DNA from: Agelaius tricolor
Lineage: Eukaryota > Chordata > Aves > Passeriformes > Icteridae
Direction: 5' to 3'
Assembly: GCA_023055355.1 (NCBI GenBank)
Contig: JALJCS010000015.1
Span: 16,543,516 to 16,607,515 of the forward strand
Length of the DNA: 64,000 nucleotides
Within the stretch, counting starts at the first letter, position 1. Each line of letters starts with the position of its first letter. A program made the position numbers and the translations under genes. This document shows, in pieces, positions 39,201 to 51,978 of this stretch. Under the pieces are notes generated by a model. It was not told the origin of the DNA. It searched no databases and saw only the letters and a program-made list of their open reading frames with translations.

Positions 39201-42200
39201 ATACTATGTTTAATTCATTATATCCCAGGAAAAAAAAAAATTAGATAAAACCACACTAGATTTAGGGTAGTAGTTGGTTTTTAGTTTTGTTTTGACTTGG
39301 GCTGGGTATTTCACATTCTAGGACTAAAAGTCTTTCAATGCACGATTAGCAGTTGGATGTAGCTGATGTTCTTGGGATGGAACTGGTTGTGAATCTGATG
39401 TGGAGACTCCAAACCTCTAAACCCCAGCATTTAGATTTGACCATACCCTGGCACAGCTCCTCCCACACTGCGTTTCTGTGTGCATTTGGAATTCACCCAG
39501 GATCACGAGCCTTGAACCCAGGAGTGTGGACAGCAGCAATCCTGCTACTCCCTGTTCTTTCCTCCCAACTGTTCTGCCCACTCATGCACCTCTTCTGTGA
39601 CTTCTTTGGTCAGAACAAGCTTAGCCCCTCAAAAAAAAAACCATCCAGCTTCTAAGGGGGATTCCTGGGGAGGTCAGCTTCCCAAACACAGCCAACTGGG
39701 AGAACAGACATGAGGCACACTGTGAAGGCAGACAGCTCACAGGGCTTGGTCTGCCTGAGTCTGGCAGGAAGTTCAAGTCTAAATTAGCAAACCAGAAACA
39801 CATCAACAGGCTCAAGTCAAGACCTAGAAGTCAGTAAAACTTTGAGTAAAGATTAGGTCACTTACTCAGATGGAGAGCTATAAAGGTAAAAATACCCAAC
39901 TCTAGGCAGGTCAACCTTCATAAACTGGGGTGAAAGGCACAAACAGCATGGCATACAAAGCATAAATATTGCATTGCCTGTTGCAGCAGTATTACCAATT
40001 AATTGGTTTTATGTTAGGACTCTCAGTATTGCAAGAAATCTCAATCAGAAGATACCTAAAATGAGGAAAGAGTTTAAAGCAGAGAGGCATCACAAAAGAG
40101 CCGATGAAAACTTAAGTAGAAGAAAAAAGCGTCTCATAGAACCCCTAGAAGAGGACAACCAAGTAAAGAGAAGGGGGCAATAAAACAGTCAGAAGTTGTG
40201 TAAGCAGAGAAAGCAGGAAGCTCTTAATGTTCAAATCAAAAATAAACTCCCCATCAGAACAACCTCCACCAGCCTGCAACGCTCTATTACTGAGCTGTAT
40301 CCTTTGGTACACCTAAGTTTTATTGATTTTATAACTATAAAGAAAACAGCAGACACTAGAAATACATTGCACAGGTCTCATTACAAATCTCCCTGTCTGT
40401 ATCTTAGAACATTCTTAAGCTGCATTTAGCAAGCAACCTGGAGAGCACTGATATACTGTGTACACATATTAGAGACACGACTGTATTTGCCTATTTCTTC
40501 CCAGTAGGTAACAACAGGCTGTTTTCATTGGATGATCTCCAGAAACAAAATCAGAGCACAGCATTGTGATTACTCAGCTCATACAATGAATTCCCAGTTT
40601 CAGTAAGAATAAGTAACATTCTAATTTAGAGCTGATATTTGACACTGTATACAAGGGGAGGGGTCTACTTTCCATTTTCTCCTTAGACAACAGCAGTAAA
40701 CTGCAAAACTCCCTGCTAAAATGTATGATCTTTGGAGAATGCTAATTGACCTACTAAAGTTGGCTTATTTTATTTGGTGAAATTTGCTTATCACAGGCCT
40801 CTAGGTGCTCTACATAAACAATATAAATGAAAATAATGAATAGACCAAATACCTAAGTGACAATGGGGACCACATCAATAGCTGTCTGCCCAACAGAATT
40901 CGGCTCAAAAGAAACTGTATTATAGCATCTGATCATTTCAGAAGAGGGAACTTTCCCCCCTTCTGAGGTTTGTTTTATTTCCAAGCACAGGGGGATTTGT
41001 TAAGTTTGAGGCAGATGAGGTCTATCCACCCCTTGCAGCCTGCAGAGCACAGCACTTCTGTGGATGTGAGCACATGTGGAAGGGATGCCATCCCGTGGGG
41101 GTGCAAAGTGGATATTCAGGGAGGGCAGGGGATGCTGGGGAGAGCAGAACACACTCCCACACTGCCAGGGCTGACTCCTCCAGTGCAGGGCTGATCTTAG
41201 ATCACAAACAGAGCAAAGCTGTACAGCTCCCAGGGAACCTGGGGTTCCCTACAGGCCTGAGGACAGACACAACAGCAGCAGAGGTTACCTCTGATTTTAG
41301 GCACTTCCCAAAGTAGAGAATTTCTCTCAAGATAACCTCAATTATTTTGTTGTTGTTGTTACTATTTCCGTGCATGGAATCTAGAGAGATTTCTAAATAG
41401 GATGAAACAAGCACATCATCTTCTCATGATGGAAAGGCTCACCCAGCAGCATTATTCTTCTCATGGAAAGGCTCCTCCAGCAGCAATGTTCTCTCTAGGT
41501 CAAGCAAGTCAGAAAATAAACTGCATCTGTAGGAACACAGGCAGGATTTGAGAGCTTACCAGCCACCCAGTGTGAGTCACCATAATGCTTGAGGGATATA
41601 AACTGTGAAACTTCAAATTTAATATTGAAATAACCAGACTAGACTTATGCTAGCTTGCTAACAAAACAAAGTTCAGCATTGCTTCATTCACCAGCAGCTC
41701 AGGGAGCTTCACTGCTCACTCTGACCTTGCCAGGTCCAGGTGCTGGTGAGGTGGAGACTCAGGTGGGCTCCACAGCCCCCTTGTCCCATGAGAGCAGCTC
41801 TAAAATCCAAGGGCCCTCCCTGATGTGAGAGACAGGGGACAGAGCATCCTCCACTTTAGAAAGCAGGATCCCAGGCAGGACCAAGCACTGCCTGCCAAAC
41901 ATGTGTGTGCCACTGACAGCACCCCAGTTGGGATATCAGGCTGTCAGCTGTGACATCCCTGTCACCTCATTCACAATTCCCACAGCTGTGCAACGCAGCT
42001 GTTGCACAACTCAAGTGTTTCTGCTGATTCCCAGGCCAGTGAAAGCAAAGCAAACAATACCTGTTCTTTACAGATCTGATACCCCTTCAGAGCAGGTACA
42101 CGGAGTCAAGACATTCCTCCTCTTCACGGATTTAAAAGTTTGGATGGGAAGAAGCTCCATTCAATCTCCTGCTAATACAATATGAAACACTCTTCACAGC

Positions 42201-44099
42201 TGTAATTTCCTGTAGCATCTAAAATGTTTCCTGTTAATATTTTCCATGTTGTTGCTGTTTTTATGAAAAAAATCCCCTAAATATTAACATTTTCAGATGG
42301 CAGAATGGAAAAAGCTAATATAACTCTTGGAGACACAGCATACAAATCCAGAAATAGATCTAAAGGCAGATTTCTCAGCACTCCCTAAATTCTGGAACAG
42401 AGAACAGACCAAAACTCCAGTCCAACCTTCTGCTTTTCCTCACCCAGTACTCAGATGTCGTAATTTGACCTCGATTCTAGCCAGAAGACAAACCTTATTT
42501 CTGTAGGGTAACACAGATCATGAACCTTTATTTTATCATTGTGTCCATACTAATTCCTGCATTCTCCCATTTCCATGGCAAATAATAATCCTACCTTCCT
42601 TATAATGCTTGGAGGAGAAAGATTTGGCTCTTTTTTCTGGAAAGTAAATGATATTTACTAGTTATTGCTGCTGAAAGATTTCAGCTCAATGGGAGGTTTG
42701 AGAGACAGGGAATAATAAACACAATAAAGCTACAAAGAAGCCAAAAACTAAACTAAACAAACAAAAAGCCTAAAACAAAAAGTTTTAGTCCTATAGTGTC
42801 TCACAGCTACCCTCAAAAAATCTGTTTTAAAAGATTTAATGATTTTGTGAGTACCTAAAGAATGAGGGATGTCTCAAAGAAGACCAGGACTCACTGGGAG
42901 CTTTATTGCCCCAAGAAAACTACAACATGCCTGACCCTTGCAGACAACAAGCAACTTCCATTATTATTTTGCTGTTTCTTTGTCCATGCTGCCAGGAGGG
43001 CTGAACCAGCTTTGCAGGAGCATTAGTTTGTCTCCCCTGGCTGCCCAGCCCAATTACTCAGCAAAAACCAGAGGGCTGATGGCTCATCTGGTAACAGGAA
43101 CTCAGGGACCACCAGCCCTGACAGTGAAGCTGCACCATTTATACCTGTCTGTCTGCCTGGCTGGCTGGCACAGGGCTACAGGACTTATACAGTGGCTTTT
43201 CTCTAGCTAAGCAAGAAAAACATCAAATTGGACATATTTGCAAGCTTGTGCTTGAGTTGAGCGTGCAGATTTGTTCATGCATTTACCGACTCTTGAACGA
43301 ATTTTCAGTAAAGTCCACAGCTGTGGACATCATTTGTGTAGTCCTAGACCATGGATATGGTGGGCAATCAAGTGTGAGTGACCACAAATCTGGGAAAGAT
43401 CTAACATGGGATCAAGGCATGCCTTCTGGGAGTGTATTTGTTCTGGCTAGGCACTCAATCCAGTGAATTTGTTGAGATTCTTGGTAGCCATAGTACCAGA
43501 AGGCAAGCAGACTAGATAGAAGATACAAATGTACTTCTAGTTTCAGAAAATCTTGCAAATTGTCCTAGTTTGTGGCTTCTATAGACACTGAAAAATTCTC
43601 ACTCTTCCTAGACAGCATTTGGGACACTACTCAGTTTAACATTACATGCAGCTTCTGAAGAACTTTGTAACATTCATAATTTCCAATAAGAAACTTTTCT
43701 GCACTGAGAAAATGCATGTGATTTCAGCTTTGTCATAAATCAGTCTGTAAAACTGCTAGCCAGGTTTTTGTTAAAAAGTGAAAGCAACACTCACCAGTGT
43801 GGTCATCCTGTGCCAGGAATGCTGGGGCTGGCACAGCCCTGCTCCTACAGGAACAACCTCTGGGTCACCCTGGATTGCACTGTCCTGTACATAAAGGTCA
43901 ATTAAATCAATGAGATGGAATGTGGGATGCAAGTGAGCCTCAGAGTCCTTCCAGATACCAGGGACTCTTTATTTTCCCACCTTTTTTTCCATGGACAGCT
44001 GCAGGCGTTTCTGCCAGGCTAGCACAGAGCGGAGCAGGGGCCCGGGGATATTTGTAGATTAGTCCTGTAGAGTGCCATTACCAGGTTCTTCACATCTGT
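39201..44099. other. Noncoding stretch, no gene recognised
   Basis: No gene recognised. Contains short A runs near 39230 and 39630 and the local duplication at 41420-41490. Open frames reach 100 codons without domains. The lysine/arginine-rich frame at 39974-40183 is a translation of purine-rich sequence. Confidence 0.55.
41420..41490. repeat. Imperfect tandem duplication, about 35 bp x 2
   Basis: CTTCTCATGATGGAAAGGCT (from 41420) and CTTCTCATGGAAAGGCTC (from 41457) begin two copies of a unit ending CCAGCAGCA plus a short variable tail. The copies differ by a 3-bp indel and several substitutions, so this is an old local duplication. Confidence 0.8.
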
Positions 44100-44480
44100 G
44101 ATCACACACCCGTACCTTGCCAATTGTATCTCTTCATATTTGGATTATTTAGATGCAAATCCACTGCACATTGCAAATTCCCCTTCTCTCAGAACGCAAT
44201 CGATTTTAAAAGCATGAGAGCAAAAGCCTGAGTGCTCAGAGTCTTTGCAAGTGTCCATGACATGAAAGACTTTAAGTGACTGCAAGCTATTTTCCTTGCT
44301 GTCAAGCTGCCAGATGATTTTCTTGCCATTAGCACATGCCTATACAGGCCAAACTAATGCTTGCCTTTTTGGACATATGTGAGGAAATAAATGTAATTAC
44401 AAGCAAGATGTAATCACAATTGCTTTACTATTAAAGCTGCTGTATGCTCTCACGGTTTAGCTAACAATGCATGTAGAAAA
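44100..44480. promoter_or_regulatory. Candidate conserved noncoding element with POU octamer
   Basis: Repeat-free block carrying a perfect octamer ATGCAAAT (44153-44160), CAATCGATTTTAAAAGC near 44198 and GTAATTACAAGCAAG near 44393. TGTAATCACAATTGC follows near 44410. No open frames. Enhancer-like by texture; conservation unmeasured. Confidence 0.33.
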
Positions 44481-47400
44481 GTGGAATTGCTTGATGTTCT
44501 CAGAAAAAGGGAAAAGAGGGGAAAAAAGATAAATATGGCCTCTTTCATTTATATCTGTGAAAACACAACATTTAAATGCAGAATTTGACTTCCCAAATAT
44601 CACACCAAAAACCTTTTAACAAAAACAGCAGGGAGAGAAAGCTCTTTAAACCATGATATTCCATGAAGGATTATGAAAATAGAGGTCATTGCAAGAAAGA
44701 GAATTGCAAATACAACTTGAAAAGCTTCTCACATTTGTAAATACATCGAGGAGAATTTATTCCTCTTTGGTTTTGCTACCAAAGGATATTTACAGGTTCC
44801 CAGGGAAAAAGGAAGAAAAAAAAATGACATCAAATTTGATATACTCTGTGTGGTGCAACATGCTGATGTGTAGTAGTAACACTCAAGTGAGCTTCAAAGG
44901 AAATGAGTTTTCTAGGCTGGAGTTACACATTACAGGCCTGATCCTGACAACACACTGAGCATTTCCTGAGAGCTTTCGTGTGCCCTGAGCCCTCACTGAA
45001 TTCAGAGACAGCTTTTGATTTCTTTTCGTGTTGGATTATGATCAGAAGTAATGAGACAAAAACATAGCATGCTTCAAAGCAGGAGCTGAAGCTCATCTCC
45101 TTATTGGGTCCATCACACTGAGGCCCCTGCTCTTCATTAGGGCTCTGGAGTGATGAAATAATAACAATTAGGATCCTAATAACCGAGTGAATCTTGGTTT
45201 GTGTGTTCAGGCAGCCCCAGACTCACACAGTGACACCTCTTACATACCCAGCACAAGAACAAAAGGCTTTTGGGACACATGCATAGGTGCTTTGGCACAC
45301 TGCTGACACACAAGTGGCTGAACACATTCCCAAGCTCTGACTGACAGCTTTGATTAGCAGGTCTCAGTACCCTGGATCTGTGAGGTCTGGTTTTCAGCAA
45401 ACCCCAAGTAACAACAGTCTTAAAATTACATCTCTTTAATGCACAGGCTCTCCTATTTCCAAGCAACTAAGCCCACTGCCATGTGTGGAGGACGTGCAGG
45501 CAGCCCCTTAGACGTGAGCCATGGAAGGTGCTAATGTGTGACAGACGCAGCCAGCGGGTCCTGTTCTCCTTCACTGCTGCTGAATGATTCCCACAAACCT
45601 CAGAAGTTCAGCTCAGGTGGTGTGTGCCCTCTCAGATGACCAAGGCATAAAATTCCTGACTTGAACTAGCTTATCTGAAATTTCAGATATTTCTAAAGTT
45701 GCACCATGAAAATAAGCTGGAATGGAGTGACATCTATGAGAACCAGCCTGCCCTGCACAAACTTTTTGTGGCTCCAAATACCGGAGGAGGTCTCTCTGAA
45801 GTCTGTGACACAGCACAGCTGACAGTTATCCCCACTGAAACCAGTTCAAACCCAGCTCATCTCTGCAAAGGGCCATGTCCAGCTCTGTCTTTGCTGCTCC
45901 AGCCTCACACTTTTGCTTGAACTTGGCAGGTACCTTACAACTGCAAGGTGAAATGGGGGACTGAAATCAGCAGCGAAGCTCTCACAAGTTTTAGTACAAC
46001 TAGGATTTCACATTATGATTTCCTTCTGTATGAAAAAAGACCAAGGGGGGATGGAGCTCAACTTCTCACTGCCCAAACATCTGATACCAATAATACTGCT
46101 TTTACTCTGTCCAAAACTATATTTAAATTGCATTTCTGGCAGGTTTTGAGATGTGTGATATAGATCTCCTGCTATCACATCAGATGTAGTTTCCTTCAGA
46201 ATTGTTGAACCAGATGTAAAATGTGAGAGATGTAAAAAGTAAAATAAAAACCCTGCTCAGAGTAAAGTGTTTCTGACATGTGGCTATTATATATTGGGTT
46301 TTAGATGTGTATCTCCACTCCAGCCATTTAAGAAGGTACACAGTAACGTAACTCTATTGGAGCTGATTAGTGCCAGCTACTTGTGATCAGTAGGAATTTA
46401 AAAACCAAGGGCTGCCAAACACTAACAATTTATAAACTGTATGCCAGCAATGTGCTGCAACTGAATATTCTGTAGTGCACTTAATTTCAAAGTAGAGCCA
46501 TATTTAGAACACTGGTGGGGCAGAAGGGGGGTAGAGAGAAGCTAATATATCATGCCAGTATTTGATTTTCAGCACTTAGAACTATACATGTTCTGTTTCT
46601 TACTGACAAAGAGAACCAGAGGCACAGAGTGAAAGGAATTCTTGCGAGGTTGTCAAGCAGTTGCACAGACAACAGGTATAGTTGTAAAGTAATTCTCCCC
46701 TTTTCAAGCATAAAATTGTCTCTTACAAATCTCAGTCACAAATGTGTGTAGGCAAAGATTTGAGTTACAAATGAAGAGCACTGAAGGAGTACTTTGGCAG
46801 CAAAGGTGAGTCAAAGCACAGGCAACACCAGGGAAGAAACAGCTCCACTGCCAGCACATTAACATCCTGATTGTATCCCACTCCCCACAGACCCAATGAT
46901 CACTTGCATGACATTCAACACTATCTGAGGAGCAAAGGAATTTAACCAACTGTCTGCTCTTAAGAGAGAAGGGCAATGATTCTCCTGTCACTAGTTTTAT
47001 CTCTTTGTGACCCCTTTTGAGTTCAAGGAAATCACTCCTGATTTATCGTACTGAGAGGATTATTAGCCTGAACCTATTTCTTCACAAGACCACAAGCCCT
47101 CCAAAAAACAGGATTTCCTGTCTCCCAGGGACATGAATGTGTCCCTCCCTGGTGACTGTGTGCCTATTAACATCCCAAAGACATTATGCTGCATAGTGCC
47201 TTCAGTTATATACTGCACTGTGGACCACTCTAAAAATTAATGTAACTGTGTCTTGTGACCAAACCAAGAGGGGAGAAAAAGCCATAAAGCCAGTGCATCC
47301 AATCATCAGGAATCAAAAAAGTCTTCTCAAAAAAAAAAAAAATCCAATGAGACAAAAATTCATGCTGGTCCCAGGAGAAAGGAAATGGCTTTGTCATCTG

Positions 47401-48197
47401 CAGCACCCTGACACCAACTCAGCAACACAGAGATGGACCCTACTGAGAAACAGAGCTGAATTTGCTGTAAAGCAGAGCAGGATTCTTCTATGATTCTTGT
47501 CCATGAATGGCACCCAAGGGATATTTTTTTTTCTTTTACTTTAAACAAAAGACACCCACAGCTTAGAAATCTGAAAATGAATCCATTCTCACTGAATGGA
47601 ACTGAGAAGTACAGCTTAAAAAAAAATTACCCATAATCCTTATAGTTTGTTTCTATCTAGCCAGCATTTTCTGTAAGCACCTAAATCCCCTTAAGTAAAC
47701 ACAATATACTGAAACTCTATGCTTAGCCAAGTTCCTTCACTTTTAGGAGTTCAAGGAAGCTAAAATGCAAATGACAGCTTTGACACCCTGACTCCCTGAT
47801 GCAAGACAAGGGGCAGAGAAACCAAGCAAAGAACCCCAACATGACTGGAGAGCAAGGAATGTGATAATTCTCACCCTTGCTGACTTTTAGCTAGAGCTGC
47901 TTGGATATTTTAATATCATTGTAATTTGTAATTGTTCAAATTGATGACATCCCAGTGAATGGAGCTGTAAAAATTCACACAAGGCTCAAGGCTCAAAGGC
48001 ATGCCTGTAGGATGAAGTGTGAAGATTTGGGTGAGGGCAGTTGAAGTGGCATCTTTGCTTCATTCAGGCATAAATTGGGCCACTGTCCTAAAGGTCTGAG
48101 AATGCTCAGGGAATGATTTTTATAGTGCCAGGTGTCAGGAATCTTTCACACTGTCACTGTCAAGGCAACTTCAAACTCTCTCCGCTGTATATGGCAC
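44481..48197. other. Noncoding stretch, no gene recognised
   Basis: No gene recognised. CAGGCCTGATCCTGACAACA at 44933-44952 recalls the unnamed ancient amniote repeat noted elsewhere but is too short to call. Overlapping frames around 45176-45920 (up to 96 codons) lack domains. Confidence 0.55.
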
Positions 48198-48317
48198 ACA
48201 GAACCACAGAATTACAGAACCACAGAATCACAGAACCTCAGAATCACAGAACCACAGAATTACAGAACCACAGAATTACAGAACCACAGAATCACAGAAT
48301 GACAGAACCACAGAACA
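48198..48317. repeat. Expanded CR1 tail: 8-bp units in a 16-bp pattern
   Basis: Fifteen consecutive 8-bp units. The pattern alternates ACAGAACC with ACAGAATT or ACAGAATC (once TCAGAATC) over the first twelve units, giving six 16-bp dimers, then ACAGAATG, ACAGAACC and ACAGAACA. Each unit is a variant of the reverse-complemented CR1 3' octamer, of which CR1 copies usually have only a few. The dimeric order shows later tandem amplification of a two-unit block. Confidence 0.9.
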
Positions 48318-48513
48318 GGCTGATCTGGGAGGGACCCACAAGGAGCTAGCCCAACTCCTGGCCCTGCACAGGACATCCCAACAATCCCACATGTGCCTGA
48401 GAGCTTGTCCAAACACTTTTTGAGCTCCTTCAGGCTTAGCACTGTGACCACTGCCCTGGGGAGCCGGTTCCAGTGGCCAACCATCCTAACCCGTGAACAT
48501 CCTGACATTCCAC
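48198..48513 (-). mobile_element. CR1 LINE 3' portion (ORF2 C-terminus and tail)
   Basis: Minus-strand CR1. Translation from 48508 contains the family C-terminal motif HWNRLPR (48455-48475), then AVVTVLSLKELKKCLDKL, corresponding to the end of the CR1 ORF2 polyprotein (endonuclease plus reverse transcriptase). The 3' untranslated end and octamer tail follow. It is truncated at the 5' side near 48513 and retains only the last few dozen codons, so it cannot move. Sequence is fairly well preserved relative to the remnant at 13.6-14.4 kb, suggesting a younger insertion. The 15-unit tail is listed separately. Confidence 0.92.
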
Positions 48514-48887
48514 ACAGCTAACAGGGGAAGGAATCCCCAAGAACAGGTTTGGAGCATCTCACCCCAGCACAGCCAGCTGAGGGGCAGCATCCTGAGAGCT
48601 CAGCAGTACCCCTGGTTCTGAGCTCAGAGCCAGGAGTGCTGCACATTCCTTGGGAGCTCACGTCATCCTTCGGGCGCAGGAAGAGTCACGGTACACCCTG
48701 GTTCACCTGAAGGGCCTGAGCAGAAGTTGTGGAGTTGGATGCTTGTGATGACAAATGCAGAGGTTTCTCAATAGGTATTTTAATTTGGGATCCTGCACTG
48801 GATTGCCACACCCTGGTCCTGCAAACACAATGTGAGATATGGCAAACATTTGGAAGCATATGGAAATCCAGATGTTCTCCCACGTAG
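48514..48887. other. Noncoding flank of CR1, nothing recognised
   Basis: Moderately GC-rich sequence just outside the CR1 truncation point. No repeat signature or open frame of note. Confidence 0.5.
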
Positions 48888-48996
48888 CACTGGAAAAGAG
48901 CAGTGCAGACTATGTTCAATAGATGCCAGTTTTGATCTTACACATATTTTTAAAGAAGTGCTTCAATTCTTAAAAAAAGAGAAATTGATCTTAATG
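48888..48996 (+). CDS. Possible exon of unidentified gene (low confidence)
   Basis: A segment open in one frame with 36 codons. It is preceded by a weak acceptor (CTCCCACGTAG) and followed by a consensus donor (ATG then GTAAGTG). The translation includes SIDASFDLTHIFKEVLQF and a lysine-rich end; no domain is recognised. It ends in phase 0, which would join in frame to the candidate exon at 51979. Open segments this short with an AG before and a GT after arise often by chance, so this is a prediction only. Confidence 0.15.
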
Positions 48997-49650
48997 GTAA
49001 GTGACATTTTAGTTCAGTCACAATTACAATCAACCAGACTTACTCTTTGCATTAGTAGCATGATATGGTCCTTAAGTTCATACAGGGTTAAGTTTGTCAT
49101 CCTCAGAGATTCCTTAATGACCCTTGTTATCTAAACCCCCACTCAGAATGGTGGCTGTGGATTATGTTTTCAATGCACATCCTCAGACATATTAGGACAC
49201 GAAGTGAACCTGACAGGGAGAAGAATATTTCCTTTCTCCTCTGAAATGCCCCAGGAGGGTTTTCTGCAGGTGACCTCTTCAGACCTTGGCTCTACATTAG
49301 AGTTATTGTCCTGAGAGAAGATTCAGTTAAAACACACAATTCATTTCATATAGTGCTCTTGAGTTTATTCTTGGTGGCAGCTAACTTGTAAAATTTTATT
49401 ATGGATTCTTCTTTGGTTTGCTTGATGGAAAACAATTAATCTATCATCGAGTTCTAAATGATATACCTTGCTAGACTAAACAATTTTTGTCCATTACTAT
49501 TTTCAGATAAAATGTTAATTTCTGCTTAGAAAGAAGTTCGAAAACATCTATCCTAACATATTACCAATATATTAATTCACACTTCCAAATGCCTGTGTTC
49601 AAGCAGGTCTGTTATCCTAATATAAGACACTTATGACTTCTGAATACAAG
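48997..49650. other. Noncoding stretch, nothing recognised
   Basis: AT-rich unique sequence between a possible exon and the compound microsatellite. No open frame of interest. Confidence 0.5.
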
Positions 49651-49668
49651 CTGCTGCTGCTGCTGATG

Positions 49669-49728
<60 letters not shown>
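49651..49728. repeat. Compound microsatellite (CTG)5 - (AAT)19
   Basis: Five CTG units (49651-49665), a short ATGAT bridge, then about 57 bp of uninterrupted AAT/ATA repeats (49671-49728), ending in an interrupted CAATAATAG. Long pure trinucleotide arrays are normally length-polymorphic. The CTG-AAT junction suggests that one array seeded within another. Confidence 0.95.
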
Positions 49729-49731
<3 letters not shown>

Positions 49732-49940
49732 TAATAGCAGCTGTTGTAGGCAAATACACAAATGCTTGGTAAGAGTTCACCTGTGCCTGAAACTGCCTAC
49801 ACTGTCACCAGACAGAAAGACACGGAGCAGCAGAGTCCTACCCTGGGAAGTGCAGCTGCAGCACAGAAAAATAAGCAACTCCAGCCCAAATAAACAGGCA
49901 GTCTCTGAGAGGCAGCTGTCCCCAGAGCCCTGCTCAGCCC

Positions 49941-49958
49941 CAGCAGCAGCAGCAGCAG
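49941..49958. repeat. (CAG)6 trinucleotide repeat
   Basis: Six pure CAG units inside a GC-rich patch, 9 bp before the hairpin at 49967-50004. Together they make open frames of over 100 codons on both strands by excluding stop codons; I do not consider those coding. Confidence 0.9.
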
Positions 49959-49966
49959 TGCCTGTT

Positions 49967-50004
49967 GGAGCAGCAGGGCCCTGCTTTTGCAGCCCTGCTG
50001 CTCC
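49967..50004. repeat. Perfect 12-bp GC-rich hairpin with nested stem
   Basis: GGAGCAGCAGGG (49967-49978) is exactly complementary to CCCTGCTGCTCC (49993-50004). Inside, after a 2-base CC bulge, CTGC (49981-49984) pairs with GCAG (49989-49992) across a TTTT loop. The fold would have about 16 base pairs, mostly G-C, in 38 nt. It may be a structured RNA if transcribed, or a by-product of CAG/CTG repeat growth, since arms and neighbouring repeat share CAG units. Confidence 0.85.
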
Positions 50005-51978
50005 CAGAGCCGCCCTGGCCAGCAGGGACTGGGGAACCTCTGCTCTCCAGTACCCAGGGCAGGTGTACCCCAAGCAACTCAGAGGGTTTGAGAAGGGCTT
50101 TGCTGCCACCTAGAACTGAGACTACTAAATCCCAGCTGAGAAGAGAAGCTCTAAGCCTGCTCAGGTGTGGGGCTCTCCGTCAGTGGAATTTTCTCCACAG
50201 CAAGCCTGGCATTTACTTGGGGGGAAATGTCAATGACAGCAGAGCTAAGCCCATGCAATTTATTTACAAGCATGTTCTGAGATGATTGTGGAGTGTAACT
50301 GACCTTGAAATACATTCCTCTCTGAGGACTTTGGCAGGGAGCTATTTTTATGCTACAATAAAATCCCCAGTGCTGTGACCCCACCCTGGTTTCGTGCCAT
50401 GGCCTCACGCCTGCTCAGAGTGACAACCCCCAGCCGCGGCAAGAAGCCACAGCCACCCTCCATCCTGCCTAAGCCTGGGGGTTCTCTAAGAAAGAGAAGT
50501 AAAAGTGGATAATGAAAGTATCTGAAACCTCTTAAAACGTCACCAGGATCAGAGGAAAGAACCCACCCACCTACAAAGTGCGGCAGGTGCACTCACCTTG
50601 TAACTAATGCTTCAAAAATGGACAAGTTTTTCTTAGATGGGACTATTTTCTGGGAAAATTAGAGCACTTCAGACATTGTGTGCCCTCTTTTCTTTTATAT
50701 AGACAACATGCATTGGAAGTCTGATACACATTCAAAACCAATAAAAAATTCTCACTGATTTCAGTTTGTGCTCCTCAAAATATTTGTATCAATCCTTTTA
50801 AGTTCCCAGGCAGCAGTCATTTAAATTGAGGTTCACCTCTTATCCCAGAGATTTGCCCTTCCTAAGTTACTGTTTCTAGTAGAACTTTCTCTTGTAAAAC
50901 TATCTTCTGAAGAATTCACAGATACTTATAGAGCCATTATTCATATATTTGTTATATATCAAGTGAAAAATCCAGGCCACTGAAAATATTATGCAGCTTC
51001 TTCAGTGCAGTCAGATTGCTCTGATAAGATGGCAGATGCAACCTAGGAAATTAAAGTAAAGCCAGTACTGTGGATTTGTATTTTGAACCTGGTTGAAAGC
51101 ACAATGAACGTTTAAAGCAGCTTTGTACAAAGCCCATTCCCAGGGATGAATCTTGTTTTGTAGCCATGATCATGGTGGGGTGAAAAACCCAGGTGTCCTG
51201 GAGGAAAATGTTCAAAAGGTGATTTTATTTAAGGGTTATTGCAATGTTCTAGGAAACCATTCAGTGGGGGTTTTTTCCTGCTTGCATACACCCTTGAACA
51301 TAAATTTGGAGGCATGCAGAATTACATGATTCCATGGAAATTAACATGATAATGACTATTAACATGACAATTAATAATACACTTAAATGTGTGTCATGCA
51401 GTTGAGTGAGACAAGAAGGAACCAAATGTGTTGTACCAATGAACCCCCCACAGTTACAAGACAGAAAGGAACAGCATTTTGTAATTATACACAGTGACAT
51501 ATTTTCTCATATCTACTGCCAAAAAAAATATCACTTTTGGGAATTAAAAGAGAGAGCAGCAAATAGAAACAGCTATGTCATCAGTAATTGCAAACATGTT
51601 TTCAGCTCCAGCTTCTGATAACCATCCAAAGGCGTTCTTTTAATTGGTAAAATTGACAACTGTCCAAAAATAGAGGAGTCCTTAAGGGCCATGTTCACTC
51701 CTAACAAGTCAGATAATGAAATCAGAGTACCTAGAAAGTTTTGCAACGAGATGGGAATTAGCAAATAAGCAGTACAACCAAAAAATAAACAGTGCTGCTG
51801 CTAAAAGGGCTTTTTAGATATTACAAGACTCCATTAACTTTGCCCCATGGGGTCTGATCAAGTTGTCCATAAGAGATGGACAACAGATTGACTCACTATA
51901 TTTAAAATATAACCACCTCTCTCAGGAACACTAAGAGGATTGCTTAAGACAAGTCTTCTTAACACTGGCACTCTCCAG
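50005..51978. other. Noncoding stretch, no gene recognised
   Basis: GC-rich to about 50120, then ordinary AT-rich unique sequence. Short frames on both strands have no domains. Nothing else recognised. Confidence 0.55.

Noticed and set aside
39974..40183. Lysine/arginine-rich frame resembling a nuclear protein segment
   Set aside because: It is the translation of a purine-rich stretch; no splice support.
48113..48349. 78-codon plus-strand frame with a repeating ThrGluXxxGlnAsnHis pattern
   Set aside because: It is a translation of the CR1 octamer tail array, not a repeat protein.
49766..50113. Overlapping 115- and 110-codon frames on opposite strands
   Set aside because: Produced by GC-rich, CAG-repeat and hairpin sequence; alanine/proline low-complexity translations with no domain.
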